Positions 1 through 7,260 are shown, counted from the stretch's first letter. The stretch is DNA of 7,570 bases from Campylobacterota bacterium (GCA_009930355.1 RZYK01000092.1:1-7570); one strand, 5' to 3'. Made by a program: numbers and translations. Notes: generated from the sequence alone by a model not told the origin.

Positions 1-381
1 TAACATTTCAACGTGGTTAATACCAAGACCCGCTTTTAGAGCATCTTTAATAAAGAGTTCTGAAGAGTCTTTGATACCAAATGCTGCTTGATCTTTATTG
101 TTTGGAACTGCAAATGCACCACCGTTAATAACAGAGTTGCCACCCACACGACCCATTTTCTCTAAAATCAGAACTTTTAAGCCTCTCTCTGCTGCTTTTG
201 ATGCAGCTGCCAGACCTGCAAAACCTGAACCAACAACGATTACATCGTATTCTTCATCAAATTTAACATCTTTTTCTGTTGGTGCCGCGGCCATTGCTTG
301 ACTCGCACTTAGCATCGCAGCTCCCGCACCTAGAACACCTAACTTAAGAGCGTCACGTCTTGACATCATCTCTTTACTCAT
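1..381 (-). CDS. Tat-exported FAD flavoprotein, flavocytochrome c / fumarate reductase family, N-terminal part
   Basis: The first 127 residues of a larger protein; the gene continues beyond position 1. It starts with a twin-arginine signal: SRRDALKLG at residues 7-15, a hydrophobic alanine/glycine stretch, and an AMA signal-peptidase site near residues 29-31, so the product should be exported folded to the periplasm. The mature part opens with a dinucleotide-binding Rossmann fold: YDVIVVGSGFAG with GxGxxG at 51-56, an acidic residue (E74) ending the second strand, then GRVGGNSVINGG at 77-88, as in flavoproteins of the fumarate/methacrylate/urocanate reductase group. These reduce unsaturated organic acids as terminal electron acceptors. 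No CxxCH haem motif precedes the FAD domain, so any cytochrome would be a separate subunit, off the left edge. The ATG at 381 follows AGGAG (389-393, minus) with a 7-nt spacer. Family assignment is good; the substrate cannot be told because the active-site domain is missing. Confidence 0.88.
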   Translation of the reverse strand, partial: MSKEMMSRRDALKLGVLGAGAAMLSASQAMAAAPTEKDVKFDEEYDVIVVGSGFAGLAAASKAAERGLKVLILEKMGRVGGNSVINGGAFAVPNNKDQAAFGIKDSSELFIKDALKAGLGINHVEML

Positions 382-579
382 GGTAAATCTCCTCTTTATT
401 AAAGTTGTTTTTTACTTCAAGCTTAATTCTAACAACTAGATGTGATATTTAATGTGAGATATGAGTAAAAAATTTGTTTCGTTCAAAAGGTGTTACTTTT
501 TTCATAAAATAAAAAATTGAACTTTTTTTTAGAATTTTTAAGTCCCTAAAATAGGTAATTTTGTTGCAAATTGAAGAAG

Positions 580-611
580 AAGGAAAGATTTTACATGTAA
601 AATCTTTCCTT
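580..611 (-). terminator. 32-bp perfect palindrome, probable terminator of the selAB operon
   Basis: Positions 580-595 are the exact reverse complement of 596-611, so RNA from either strand can form a long hairpin with a small loop at the central CATG. It lies 27 nt past the selB stop codon. Read on the minus strand, the hairpin is followed by a pyrimidine-rich CTTCTTC and then a T-rich run. On the plus strand it is followed by purines, so the polarity fits termination of leftward transcription from selB. The stem is AT-rich and the T tract is interrupted, so it may be a weak terminator. It could also be a protein-binding site upstream of the flavoprotein gene. Its centre is a copy of the TTACATGTAA word. 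Confidence 0.55.
591..600. repeat. TTACATGTAA palindromic word, copy 1 (intergenic)
   Basis: Exact 10-bp self-complementary word at the centre of the 32-bp palindrome downstream of selB. It is the only copy outside a gene. Confidence 0.8.
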
Positions 612-638
612 AAAGAAAATTGAGAAGTTTAATGAAGT

Positions 639-2474
639 TTAGAGAAAAATACGACGGTTTCCCTCTTTTTTAATGTCGTCAAAATTATCGAGATAATCAA
701 GGTAAGCAACGAGGTATTTTCGACTCATATCAAAATGTTCTTTGAAAATTTTAATATCAATACCTTCGTTTTTGCGCATAATCTCACGAATGCGTGTCAT
801 CATGGCGCTGAGTGCTGGTGTGGTTATAAAAAGGTTGTGCTCTAGTCGTACCACTTTTTTGGCACGGGTGAGACTTTTAAGAGCATCATCGCCCATTTTA
901 CGGTCAATATCTAAATCGTCGTAGATATTATAGGGCGCATCAGGCGTAAATTCACCTTGTTGTAAAATGTCATAAATTCTATCCTCAATGAGTGTTTCAA
1001 GGTTGTCAATGTCAATATTCGCATTTTTATACACACCGTTAATGAAGCTGAGCATTCCCTCTGCGCTGAGTTTTTTAAGTACATGCTCAATAAAGAGCGC
1101 ACTGGCCCATTTGAGTTTGAGTGAGAGGGAAGTAGCAGAGAGGAGGGCATAGCTGTTTTTTGCATAAATTCCTCGAATAATACTCTCCAATTCGTTTTGC
1201 ATTTCAATGGGGTAAAGCACTAAGCCTTTTTCATCCACAAAAACATTCTCCATCTCCCGTGCGATAGCAAGGGCTTCATCGTGATTGAGTCCAAAGCGTT
1301 GGTTAGAAGAGATGAGTCCAAAGCCATGTTTGTGCATGTGAACTAATATCGAAAAGGCACTTTTGTAAGCTTTTTCATTGAGTGCTTTGAGCAGTTCAAG
1401 TTTGAGCTTCTTTTTCATGGGGTCATTGATGGGATTAAGGATGTGTCCTCCACCAATGGTTCGCCCACTCGCACAGATAATAAAGGGTTCATCGTAGACT
1501 AAAAAGAGGGTATGGTTAAATTGCAATTTAGCATAACCAGACGTGGTTGTTTCTTCGGTTTCATAAAAGAGAATACGTGCTTCAACCTGTTTCGTACCTA
1601 CATACATAATGACTTTGCTGTTATGTTTAAGGCTGTGCCCTCCGATGCTCTCTAGCCATACATCTGCTACATCAAACCCTCTGATGTACCCTTTTTTACA
1701 CAGTAAAGCCCCTTTTTCAAAGGAGGTTTTTTGGGCACTTTGAAGATTAATAGCAGTTCGCTGAGACGCATAAGCAGATTCTACATCTTGGTCATGCACT
1801 TGGAGGTTACGAATAAGAAACTCTTTTTCAAGTTCGGGAGCGTAAATTTTCTCTCCTACTTTAATGGTTCCATCTAGTACGGTTCCTGTGACAACCGTCC
1901 CCGCACCTGCGATAGAAAAACTTCTATCGACGTAGTAGCGAAAAAGCCCGTTACTCTTTTTAGGAGTTACAGGAAGGGCAAAGAGGGCATTTTTGAGTCT
2001 TTCAATGCTGGAGGGCTCATAAATACTCACAGGAATAATCTCCACTAAGTGAAGGTTCTTGAGGGTTTTAAAATGCTCAATGATTTCAAATTTTCGCTCT
2101 TCAATGATGGCTTCACTGGCAAGGTCTTTTTTGGTAAGTGCTACGATAATATTCTTTACATGTAAAAGATTGAGAATCTCTAAATGCTCTTTACTTTGGG
2201 GCATAATGCCCTCATTGGCATCAATAACCACTAAACTAGCATCAAAGCCAAAAGCGCCTGCAATCATATTTTTTAAGAGTTTCTCATGTCCTGGTACATC
2301 TATGAATGCCACATTTTTTTCTTCGTTTTGCATGGAAGAAAAGCTTAGATTTATGGTGATGCCTCGGCGCTTTTCCTCTTCTAAACTATCGCCTTCAAAG
2401 CCTGTAAGAGCAGTAATAAGAGCAGTCTTTCCATGATCAACGTGACCTGCGGTTCCAATAATACTGTATTGCAT
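639..2474 (-). CDS. selB: Selenocysteine-specific translation elongation factor SelB
   Basis: A 611-residue GTPase that binds Sec-tRNA(Sec) and the SECIS hairpin of selenoprotein mRNAs and delivers selenocysteine at in-frame UGA codons on the ribosome. The N-terminal G domain has the P-loop GHVDHGKT (10-17), RRGITI (36-41), DVPGHE (59-64) and TKKD (114-117), which is the NKxD position. An EF-Tu-like beta-barrel domain begins near 177 (VDRSFSIAGAGTVVTGTV), and the motif GRTIGGGHILNP (337-348) ends the tRNA-binding barrels. The remaining ~255 residues fit the C-terminal winged-helix array that binds SECIS RNA. That tail separates SelB from EF-Tu, and the length is close to E. coli SelB (614). 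The ATG follows selA by 3 nt, and its ribosome site AGGA (2481-2484, minus, 6-nt spacer) lies inside the end of selA, so the two are probably translationally coupled. It is last in the operon. No truncation or missing key motif is seen. Confidence 0.97.
   Translation of the reverse strand: MQYSIIGTAGHVDHGKTALITALTGFEGDSLEEEKRRGITINLSFSSMQNEEKNVAFIDVPGHEKLLKNMIAGAFGFDASLVVIDANEGIMPQSKEHLEILNLLHVKNIIVALTKKDLASEAIIEERKFEIIEHFKTLKNLHLVEIIPVSIYEPSSIERLKNALFALPVTPKKSNGLFRYYVDRSFSIAGAGTVVTGTVLDGTIKVGEKIYAPELEKEFLIRNLQVHDQDVESAYASQRTAINLQSAQKTSFEKGALLCKKGYIRGFDVADVWLESIGGHSLKHNSKVIMYVGTKQVEARILFYETEETTTSGYAKLQFNHTLFLVYDEPFIICASGRTIGGGHILNPINDPMKKKLKLELLKALNEKAYKSAFSILVHMHKHGFGLISSNQRFGLNHDEALAIAREMENVFVDEKGLVLYPIEMQNELESIIRGIYAKNSYALLSATSLSLKLKWASALFIEHVLKKLSAEGMLSFINGVYKNANIDIDNLETLIEDRIYDILQQGEFTPDAPYNIYDDLDIDRKMGDDALKSLTRAKKVVRLEHNLFITTPALSAMMTRIREIMRKNEGIDIKIFKEHFDMSRKYLVAYLDYLDNFDDIKKEGNRRIFL
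2156..2165. repeat. TTACATGTAA palindromic word, copy 2 (in selB)
   Basis: Exact copy inside the G domain of selB. On the coding strand it is read as the core of Leu-His-Val-Lys (residues 104-107). Confidence 0.8.
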
Positions 2475-2477
2475 ATA

Positions 2478-3812
2478 TTATCCTACTATCTGTTTAATGA
2501 TGTCAATTAAAAGCACTTCATTGTGCGGAAGAATGGTGCGAAAATCGAGTAAAAATTTATCCTCTTCAATGCGACCAATGACTAATTTTTCACGAAATTT
2601 CCTCTCTAAAACGGTCGCTTTTCCTTTTACATGTAATGCAATGGTAGGAAATTTGCGATTAGGAAGTGTTCCGCCTCCCATATAGGTTTCACTTGGTGTG
2701 ATTGCACAATAGTTTTCACCCACAGCCTCTTTTACATGTAAGGCTCTTTGGCTGAGCTCTTCAACACTGCGAAAGAGTAGCCACAAGGTAGGAATGCTCT
2801 CCCACTCCTCTTTGAGATAAGCTTTAATGCTCTCTTCTAAAAGGCTCAGCGTAATTTTATCGACACGAAGCATACGTAAAAGTTGATTTTGTTTGAGCGT
2901 TGCAATCAAATCGGCACGTCCTGCAATAATCCCTGCTTGTACGCTTCCAAAGAGTTTATCGCCACTAAAACTAATGAGTGAGGGTTTACATGTAAGAATT
3001 TCTGCTAAAGAGTGCTCACGGTTGCCTAAATGATAAGGGAGTTTTGGAATATACCCACTGCCTAAATCGTAATAGTCTAAAAGGGAGTACTGTGTAGCAA
3101 GTGTTTTAATGTCTTCGTAAGAAACAGCTTCACTAAAGCCTTCCATTGAAAAATTAGACTGATGCACTTTCATCAGCATTGCGGTATTTTCGTTGATAGC
3201 GTTTGTATAGTCGCTTTTTTTTGTTTTATTGGTTGCTCCCACCTCACATAAAAATGCACCGCTTTGTTTCATTACTTCAGGAATACGAAAACTGCCTCCA
3301 ATTTCGACCAATTCACCCCGTGAGACGACGACCTCTTTGTTTTTGGCAAAGGTGTTTAAAATGAGAAAAACAGCCGATGCGTTGTTGTTGACCACCAGCA
3401 CATCTTCTACACCCAAAAGTGTTTTAAGGTGTGTACTGACATGTTCATAGCGCTCACCTCGACACCCTTCTTTAAGATTGTACTCGAGGTTGGAGTAGTT
3501 GCAAATGACAGTACTGGCACGATCAAGCAAGGTTTTTGAGATAAGGCTTCTGCCCATATTAGTGTGCAAAATAACGCCAGTAGCATTGATAAGAGGTTTT
3601 AAAGAGGGTTCAAATAATGTGTCATACGCTTTTTTAATCTCTTGCATTAAGCGTTCTTCATCAACACGTTGTGTCTCCTCTTTGAGAAGTTTTTGGCGCA
3701 AATTTTCAATTTTTTCACGGGCAATTTTCATGATTAAAGCTGAGTTAGCACCTTCAAAAAGTGGATGGCTCAGGCATTTATCAATTTTTGGAAGATCTCT
3801 TAAATACTTCAT
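2478..3812 (-). CDS. selA: L-seryl-tRNA(Sec) selenium transferase SelA
   Basis: A 444-residue cytoplasmic PLP enzyme that converts Ser-tRNA(Sec) to selenocysteinyl-tRNA(Sec) using selenophosphate from SelD. Hallmarks in order: an N-terminal segment ending in LPKIDKCLSHP (7-17), which recognises the tRNA in this family; INATGVILHTNMGRS (75-89); NNNASAVFLIL (142-152); SRGELVEIGGSFRIPEVM (164-181); and the PLP site SFSGDKLFGS (281-290), where K286 should form the Schiff base (compare K295 of E. coli). The length is slightly below E. coli's 463. The ATG overlaps the regulator's stop codon in an ATGA arrangement. Its ribosome site GGAGG (3817-3821, minus) lies within the regulator gene only 4 nt from the ATG, which suggests translational coupling. 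selB follows after 3 nt. Neither selC (tRNA-Sec) nor selD lies in the window. Confidence 0.97.
   Translation of the reverse strand: MKYLRDLPKIDKCLSHPLFEGANSALIMKIAREKIENLRQKLLKEETQRVDEERLMQEIKKAYDTLFEPSLKPLINATGVILHTNMGRSLISKTLLDRASTVICNYSNLEYNLKEGCRGERYEHVSTHLKTLLGVEDVLVVNNNASAVFLILNTFAKNKEVVVSRGELVEIGGSFRIPEVMKQSGAFLCEVGATNKTKKSDYTNAINENTAMLMKVHQSNFSMEGFSEAVSYEDIKTLATQYSLLDYYDLGSGYIPKLPYHLGNREHSLAEILTCKPSLISFSGDKLFGSVQAGIIAGRADLIATLKQNQLLRMLRVDKITLSLLEESIKAYLKEEWESIPTLWLLFRSVEELSQRALHVKEAVGENYCAITPSETYMGGGTLPNRKFPTIALHVKGKATVLERKFREKLVIGRIEEDKFLLDFRTILPHNEVLLIDIIKQIVG
2627..2636. repeat. TTACATGTAA palindromic word, copy 3 (in selA)
   Basis: Exact copy near the 3' end of selA, read as Leu-His-Val-Lys on the coding strand, the same frame as copies 2 and 4. 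Confidence 0.8.
2732..2741. repeat. TTACATGTAA palindromic word, copy 4 (in selA)
   Basis: Exact copy 105 bp from copy 3, also read as Ala-Leu-His-Val-Lys. The protein context around it is otherwise unrelated to that of copy 3. Confidence 0.8.
2986..2995. repeat. TTACATGTAA palindromic word, copy 5 (in selA)
   Basis: Exact copy read in a different frame from copies 2-4, giving Leu-Thr-Cys-Lys (SelA residues 273-276), just before the PLP-lysine segment. Confidence 0.8.
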
Positions 3813-4483
3813 GCATCCTCCGGAAGGGGCAATTTACTTTCATCAAAAAGGTATTTTTTGTTTTGAATTTTGGTCAAAATGCCTTGATCGCCTAGTTGTT
3901 TAAAGAGTTTAATTACAGTGGGCTTGCTCACATCGACTTGTTCCATAATTTCGCTGTACGAATAATTGAGCATGTTTTCATGGTCCAAATTTTTAATGAT
4001 AAAACGAATAATTTCGACCTGTTTGCTGTCGGTCACGGCAGAGATGGTTTTGATGATGTTATAGGAGCGTTCAATCTCTTTGGCTTGAATTTTAGGAAGC
4101 AGAACATCGTGCAAGGAATTTAAAAGTTCTTTGATATTGACAGGCTTAATAAGATAATTATCGACACGTAGTTTTATAGCATCTAAAAGGTATTCTGTGT
4201 CGCTAAAAGCCGTTGTGACAATGGAGGGGATTTCTAAATCTAAGTCATTTTTGATTTTACGTAAAAAATCGAGCCCATTGCTGTATTTGAGATGAATATC
4301 GGTGATAATAACATCAACTTTTTCTTTTTTGATAATCTCACATGCTTCATCAATGTTGGAGGCAGGATAAATTACTTTGACAAAATCTTCTAAAATGGAT
4401 GTTGTATGTTTCAGTAAGTCTACTTCATCTTCAAGATAGAGTACGCTGAAACTTCCCAATAATTCAAAATTGCGTTTGTTCAT
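3809..4483 (-). CDS. Two-component response regulator, receiver plus C-terminal winged helix
   Basis: A 224-residue protein starting MNKRNFELLG. Residues 12-130 form a CheY-like receiver: acidic pocket LEDE (17-20), phospho-acceptor D62 in IITDIHL, conserved Thr91 before Ala92, and K113 in LIKP. All catalytic positions are present, so it should be phosphorylated, most simply by the kinase encoded directly upstream. After a helical linker (~131-165), residues ~166-214 look like a winged helix-turn-helix: YSEIMEQVDVSKPTVIKLFKQLGDQGIL, then a short wing. The wording resembles MarR/Crp-type wings rather than the OmpR or NarL output domains, and implies DNA binding. The ATG at 4483 is supported by AGGAGG with a 6-nt spacer. 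The gene overlaps the kinase by 20 nt and selA by 4 nt. Targets are unknown; its own divergent promoter and selenoprotein genes are natural candidates. Confidence 0.9.
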   Translation of the reverse strand: MNKRNFELLGSFSVLYLEDEVDLLKHTTSILEDFVKVIYPASNIDEACEIIKKEKVDVIITDIHLKYSNGLDFLRKIKNDLDLEIPSIVTTAFSDTEYLLDAIKLRVDNYLIKPVNIKELLNSLHDVLLPKIQAKEIERSYNIIKTISAVTDSKQVEIIRFIIKNLDHENMLNYSYSEIMEQVDVSKPTVIKLFKQLGDQGILTKIQNKKYLFDESKLPLPEDA

Positions 4484-6095
4484 GGTTGACCTCCTCGTCA
4501 ATAGAGTGATGGTTTTTAGGAATTGTAATCGTAAACATAGCACACGACCATAATTTTGTGGTGTTCAATTTATGGCGAATATTCTTACATGTAATCTTTC
4601 CATTCATATGTTTTTCGACCATCTGTTTAGACATAAACAGTCCAATACCTGTTCCAACGCTTTTATGTTTCGTTGTGAAGTAAGGATCAAAGACTTTAGG
4701 AATAATATCACTTTTTATACCACCACCATTATCAATGATATTAATGTAAATGGCTTGTTCATTTTCTTTAGCAATAATATGAATAATTTTTTGAGTTAAT
4801 TCCGTTTTGGTTGCCAGAATATCTTTAGAATTTCCAATAAGATTAAGCAGTACATGAATGAGTTCATTTTTAAACGCAAAAAAATGCAAATCTTCTTTGA
4901 TAAAAAATTGTAATTGAATCTCTTCACGTTCTAATTGATACTTTGAAAGCTCAATGGATTTTTGAACGACGTCTTTAAGGGAACACTCTTTTTTGCTCTT
5001 ATTCGGATTAAAAAAGGTACGAAAATCTTCTAGGGTATCAGACATATTTTGAGCCAACATCTGAGCATCTGCCACACGGCTACTTACAAATTCTTCGCTT
5101 AGTTTTTTTGCCATAAATTTGCTCTCAAAGCTTTGAATAATCATCATCAAAGAGCCAAGCGGTTGCCTCCATTGATGGGCAATGTTCTGGAGCATTTCTC
5201 CAAGGCTCGCAAGACGGGCTTGTTGAAACATAATATTGTCTTTTTTACGGCTGTTTTCAACCTCTTTTTTAATGCGTTGCTCCAATGAATCGTTTAGGGA
5301 GCGTAACTCTTTGGTTTTGAGTAAAATGTTCTCTTCAAGGTAATGGTTGAGATTTTCAAAATGCTTGATAATAATGAAAAGCACCATTGAGACGAAAAAG
5401 AAGATAAGTCCAATAAGAAAAATAAGCATAAAGGTACTGGTTTGAAAGAGTTTATCGTTAATTTGTTTCTCCGTAATGGACTGTTTAAGGTGGGTGGTAA
5501 TCAGACTAGAGAGATAGATATTTAAGGAATTTGTCTCAAGCATAATTTCATCCATAATCCATGTTTCGTTTTTAAGGGTATCGTTTTGAAGGAAGTTAAG
5601 CATGCTGTTCATTTTGGTATCGAGGTCATACATTTTAAGATTAATTTTTTCAATGATACCTTCCTGAAAAAGGGTCTTTTCTGGAATTGTAGGGGAAACT
5701 AAAAAAAGGCTCAACCAACGACTTGCAAAATAGGGAAGTCCGCCAATATGATGGCTAATGGAGTATTGGTAGCTTTCCCATTGTTTGTGAGTAATTTGTT
5801 GGGCAAGTTGGATGACTTCAATGGCATCAGCATTGCTAATTTGTTTTTGCTTGATGTCATGAATGGTTTCATTGATATTGACACGGTAAATATCTTTAAT
5901 CTCTTCTAAATCTACTTGAGGTTGGGTATGTTTTTGAAACAGGGTTTCATAGTCATATTTGAGAGCAAAAATGGAGACGAACATTAAAAAACCAATGGTC
6001 ATAATGCCACTTAAAATAATCACAATAAGAATTTTTGTTTTATTGGAAAATTTGATGGTTTCTAATTTTTGATTGATAAGGGTGAAGAGTTTCAT
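4464..6095 (-). CDS. Membrane sensor histidine kinase with periplasmic sensing domain
   Basis: A 543-residue inner-membrane kinase, numbered from the ATG at 6095. Transmembrane helix 1 spans about 21-45. A periplasmic, mostly helical domain of ~170 residues follows (46-219), then helix 2 (~220-244), a charged coiled coil (~245-290) and the transmitter. The H-box NIAHQWRQPLG puts the phospho-acceptor at H307. The ATP-binding domain has an N-box (LLNLIGNSKDIL, N422), G1 DNGGGI (455-460), FDPYFTTK (469-476) and G2 GTGIGLF (481-487), so it appears catalytically complete. The periplasmic domain shows no family I can name. The ATG lies 1 nt after the binding-protein stop; an alternative ATG at 6107 adds four residues and overlaps that gene. 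Neither has a clear ribosome site, so translation may depend on reinitiation from the upstream gene. It probably reads the state of the binding protein and phosphorylates the next-encoded regulator. Confidence 0.93.
   Translation of the reverse strand: MKLFTLINQKLETIKFSNKTKILIVIILSGIMTIGFLMFVSIFALKYDYETLFQKHTQPQVDLEEIKDIYRVNINETIHDIKQKQISNADAIEVIQLAQQITHKQWESYQYSISHHIGGLPYFASRWLSLFLVSPTIPEKTLFQEGIIEKINLKMYDLDTKMNSMLNFLQNDTLKNETWIMDEIMLETNSLNIYLSSLITTHLKQSITEKQINDKLFQTSTFMLIFLIGLIFFFVSMVLFIIIKHFENLNHYLEENILLKTKELRSLNDSLEQRIKKEVENSRKKDNIMFQQARLASLGEMLQNIAHQWRQPLGSLMMIIQSFESKFMAKKLSEEFVSSRVADAQMLAQNMSDTLEDFRTFFNPNKSKKECSLKDVVQKSIELSKYQLEREEIQLQFFIKEDLHFFAFKNELIHVLLNLIGNSKDILATKTELTQKIIHIIAKENEQAIYINIIDNGGGIKSDIIPKVFDPYFTTKHKSVGTGIGLFMSKQMVEKHMNGKITCKNIRHKLNTTKLWSCAMFTITIPKNHHSIDEEVNHEQTQF
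4490..4495 (-). promoter_or_regulatory. Strong Shine-Dalgarno of the response regulator gene
   Basis: Reads AGGAGG on the minus strand, 6 nt before the ATG at 4483 and inside the last codons of the kinase gene. It decides the regulator's start against an in-frame ATG at 4543, which would give a poorly conserved-looking 20-residue extension and an 80-nt overlap with the kinase. Confidence 0.8.
4585..4594. repeat. TTACATGTAA palindromic word, copy 6 (in kinase gene)
   Basis: Exact copy near the 3' end of the kinase gene, read as Ile-Thr-Cys-Lys, the same frame as copy 5 in selA. Confidence 0.8.
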
Positions 6096-6096
6096 G

Positions 6097-7260
6097 TTAA
6101 TATTCATACTTTTGGATAATTTCAAATTTTTCTTTTACATAATGCGAAAGATAGACTTGATTGAGCAGTTGTGCATTGCGGTAGGAAAGCGGTATGCTAT
6201 CAAGTGTTTGTCCATTGAGACTTTTAAGTTGTGCTAAAAATTTATCAGGGGTGATACTTCCATGAATATTTTGAAGGGCTTGGACAACTGATTTTGCTGC
6301 GAGAAAACTCTCAAACGAGGCTAAAGAGGGTTTGGCATCAGGGTAATAAAATGAGAGTAGTTTACGGTATTCAAGACCTTCTTTGGAGTAAAAATCATCA
6401 CAGGAAGGAACGGTTTGTGAAAAAAGAAGGTTTTCCCCATTCCCCTTCAACTCTTGCATCAGTGCATTTGCATTGACAAAAGAGATGGAACAAAAAATAG
6501 GTTGATAGGAAAAAGAGCTTTTAACTTTTTCAATAAAGCGTGCGGTGGGTTTGTATGCACCTACCAAAATAATGGCTTCAGGTTTTGTTCCTTCAATTTC
6601 ATGGACGGCGTGGCGGATGGAGAGTGTATTACGTTTGTAGGTGCCCTCAGCACTGAGTTGAAGATTCCGTTTGGCAAGTGCTTGTGCTAATGCAATGTAG
6701 CCCTCTTCACCGTAATCATCATTTTGATAAAAAATAGCAAATTTTGTAATTTTCTTTTGGGTGGTTAAATACTCAACCAACGCATCCATTTCTTGCGCAT
6801 AAGAGCTTCTAAAATTCACAATATTTTCATGCTCAGTGTTTCGTAAAAATGAAGCACCTGTATAAGGAGCAATAAAAGGAATATTGTTGTACGAAATCAG
6901 AGGCAAAACGCGCTTAACCGTAGGCGTTCCTACAAAACCAAAAAGGGCGAAAACATCATCTTTTTGAATCAATTTAAGGGTGTTGTAAAGCGTGTTTTCA
7001 GGCTCATATTTATCATCATAATGAATAAATTGAATGTGTTTATTTTGAATGCCACCTCTGGCATTAATATGACTAAAATAGGTATTAGCACCAATAACAA
7101 TGTCTTTTCCAAGATCAGAATTAATACCACTGAGTGGCAAAGACGTTCCTAGAACAATGGCGTTTTTTTCATGTTTTTGTGTGATGTGTATAAAAACAAA
7201 ACCACAAAGGAGGAAAAAAAGTAAAGTGCTGCTAAGAATCAGAAAATTTTTATTGACCAA
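6097..7260 (-). CDS. Periplasmic ligand-binding protein, type-1 (LivJ/Peripla_BP_6) fold
   Basis: A 387-residue protein with an N-terminal hydrophobic helix (~5-25) followed by a LivJ-type two-lobed binding fold: IVLGTSLPLSG (35-45), INARGGI (65-71), YDDKYEPENT (81-90), LFGFVGTPTVKRVLP (106-120) and IPFIAPYTGASFLR (127-140). Family members bind branched-chain amino acids, amides, urea or other small molecules; the ligand cannot be read from sequence. No permease or ATPase genes accompany it. Instead a sensor kinase follows after 1 nt, so a sensory role, comparable in layout to TorT with TorS, is more likely than transport. The cysteine after the hydrophobic core (FFLLCG) lacks a normal lipobox, so the helix may be an uncleaved anchor or an ordinary Sec signal. 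The start is a TTG (7258-7260): an in-frame TAA lies 30 nt upstream and no ATG intervenes. A weak ribosome site AAGG lies about 9 nt upstream. Confidence 0.9.
   Translation of the reverse strand: MVNKNFLILSSTLLFFLLCGFVFIHITQKHEKNAIVLGTSLPLSGINSDLGKDIVIGANTYFSHINARGGIQNKHIQFIHYDDKYEPENTLYNTLKLIQKDDVFALFGFVGTPTVKRVLPLISYNNIPFIAPYTGASFLRNTEHENIVNFRSSYAQEMDALVEYLTTQKKITKFAIFYQNDDYGEEGYIALAQALAKRNLQLSAEGTYKRNTLSIRHAVHEIEGTKPEAIILVGAYKPTARFIEKVKSSFSYQPIFCSISFVNANALMQELKGNGENLLFSQTVPSCDDFYSKEGLEYRKLLSFYYPDAKPSLASFESFLAAKSVVQALQNIHGSITPDKFLAQLKSLNGQTLDSIPLSYRNAQLLNQVYLSHYVKEKFEIIQKYEY

Larger units (their letters stand above)
382..638. other. Intergenic region between selB and the flavoprotein gene
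   Basis: A very AT-rich, 257-nt stretch with no credible gene. The end next to selB carries the 32-bp palindrome described separately. The rest should contain the leftward promoter of the flavoprotein gene, but several AT-rich hexamers could be the -10 box and I cannot choose one. The hexamer ATGTGA occurs twice in direct orientation 12 bp apart, at 440-445 and 452-457. This is a possible but weak regulator site. Confidence 0.6.

Noticed and set aside
440..457. CRP-like TGTGA motifs upstream of the flavoprotein gene
   Set aside because: The two copies are direct, not inverted, repeats, so they do not form a TGTGA-N6-TCACA site.
382..638. selC (tRNA-Sec) or a small RNA near selAB
   Set aside because: The intergenic region is too AT-rich and has no cloverleaf or TTCRANTC T-loop. 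The only strong structure is the terminator-like palindrome.
911..1207. A 98-codon minus-strand frame inside selB
   Set aside because: It lies out of frame within the winged-helix part of selB. selB itself is intact through this region, so it is not a frameshift.
98..3903. Plus-strand open frames opposite the flavoprotein, selB and selA genes
   Set aside because: They mirror long, motif-rich minus-strand genes, have no ribosome sites and show low-complexity serine/arginine-rich translations typical of antisense frames.
4484..4543. Longer start for the response regulator at 4543
   Set aside because: It adds 20 residues with no receiver-like sequence and overlaps the kinase by 80 nt, whereas the ATG at 4483 has a near-ideal AGGAGG.
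6096..6125. TTG start for the kinase at 6125
   Set aside because: ATG codons lie in frame at 6107 and 6095. The TTG has no ribosome site and would overlap the binding-protein gene by 29 nt.
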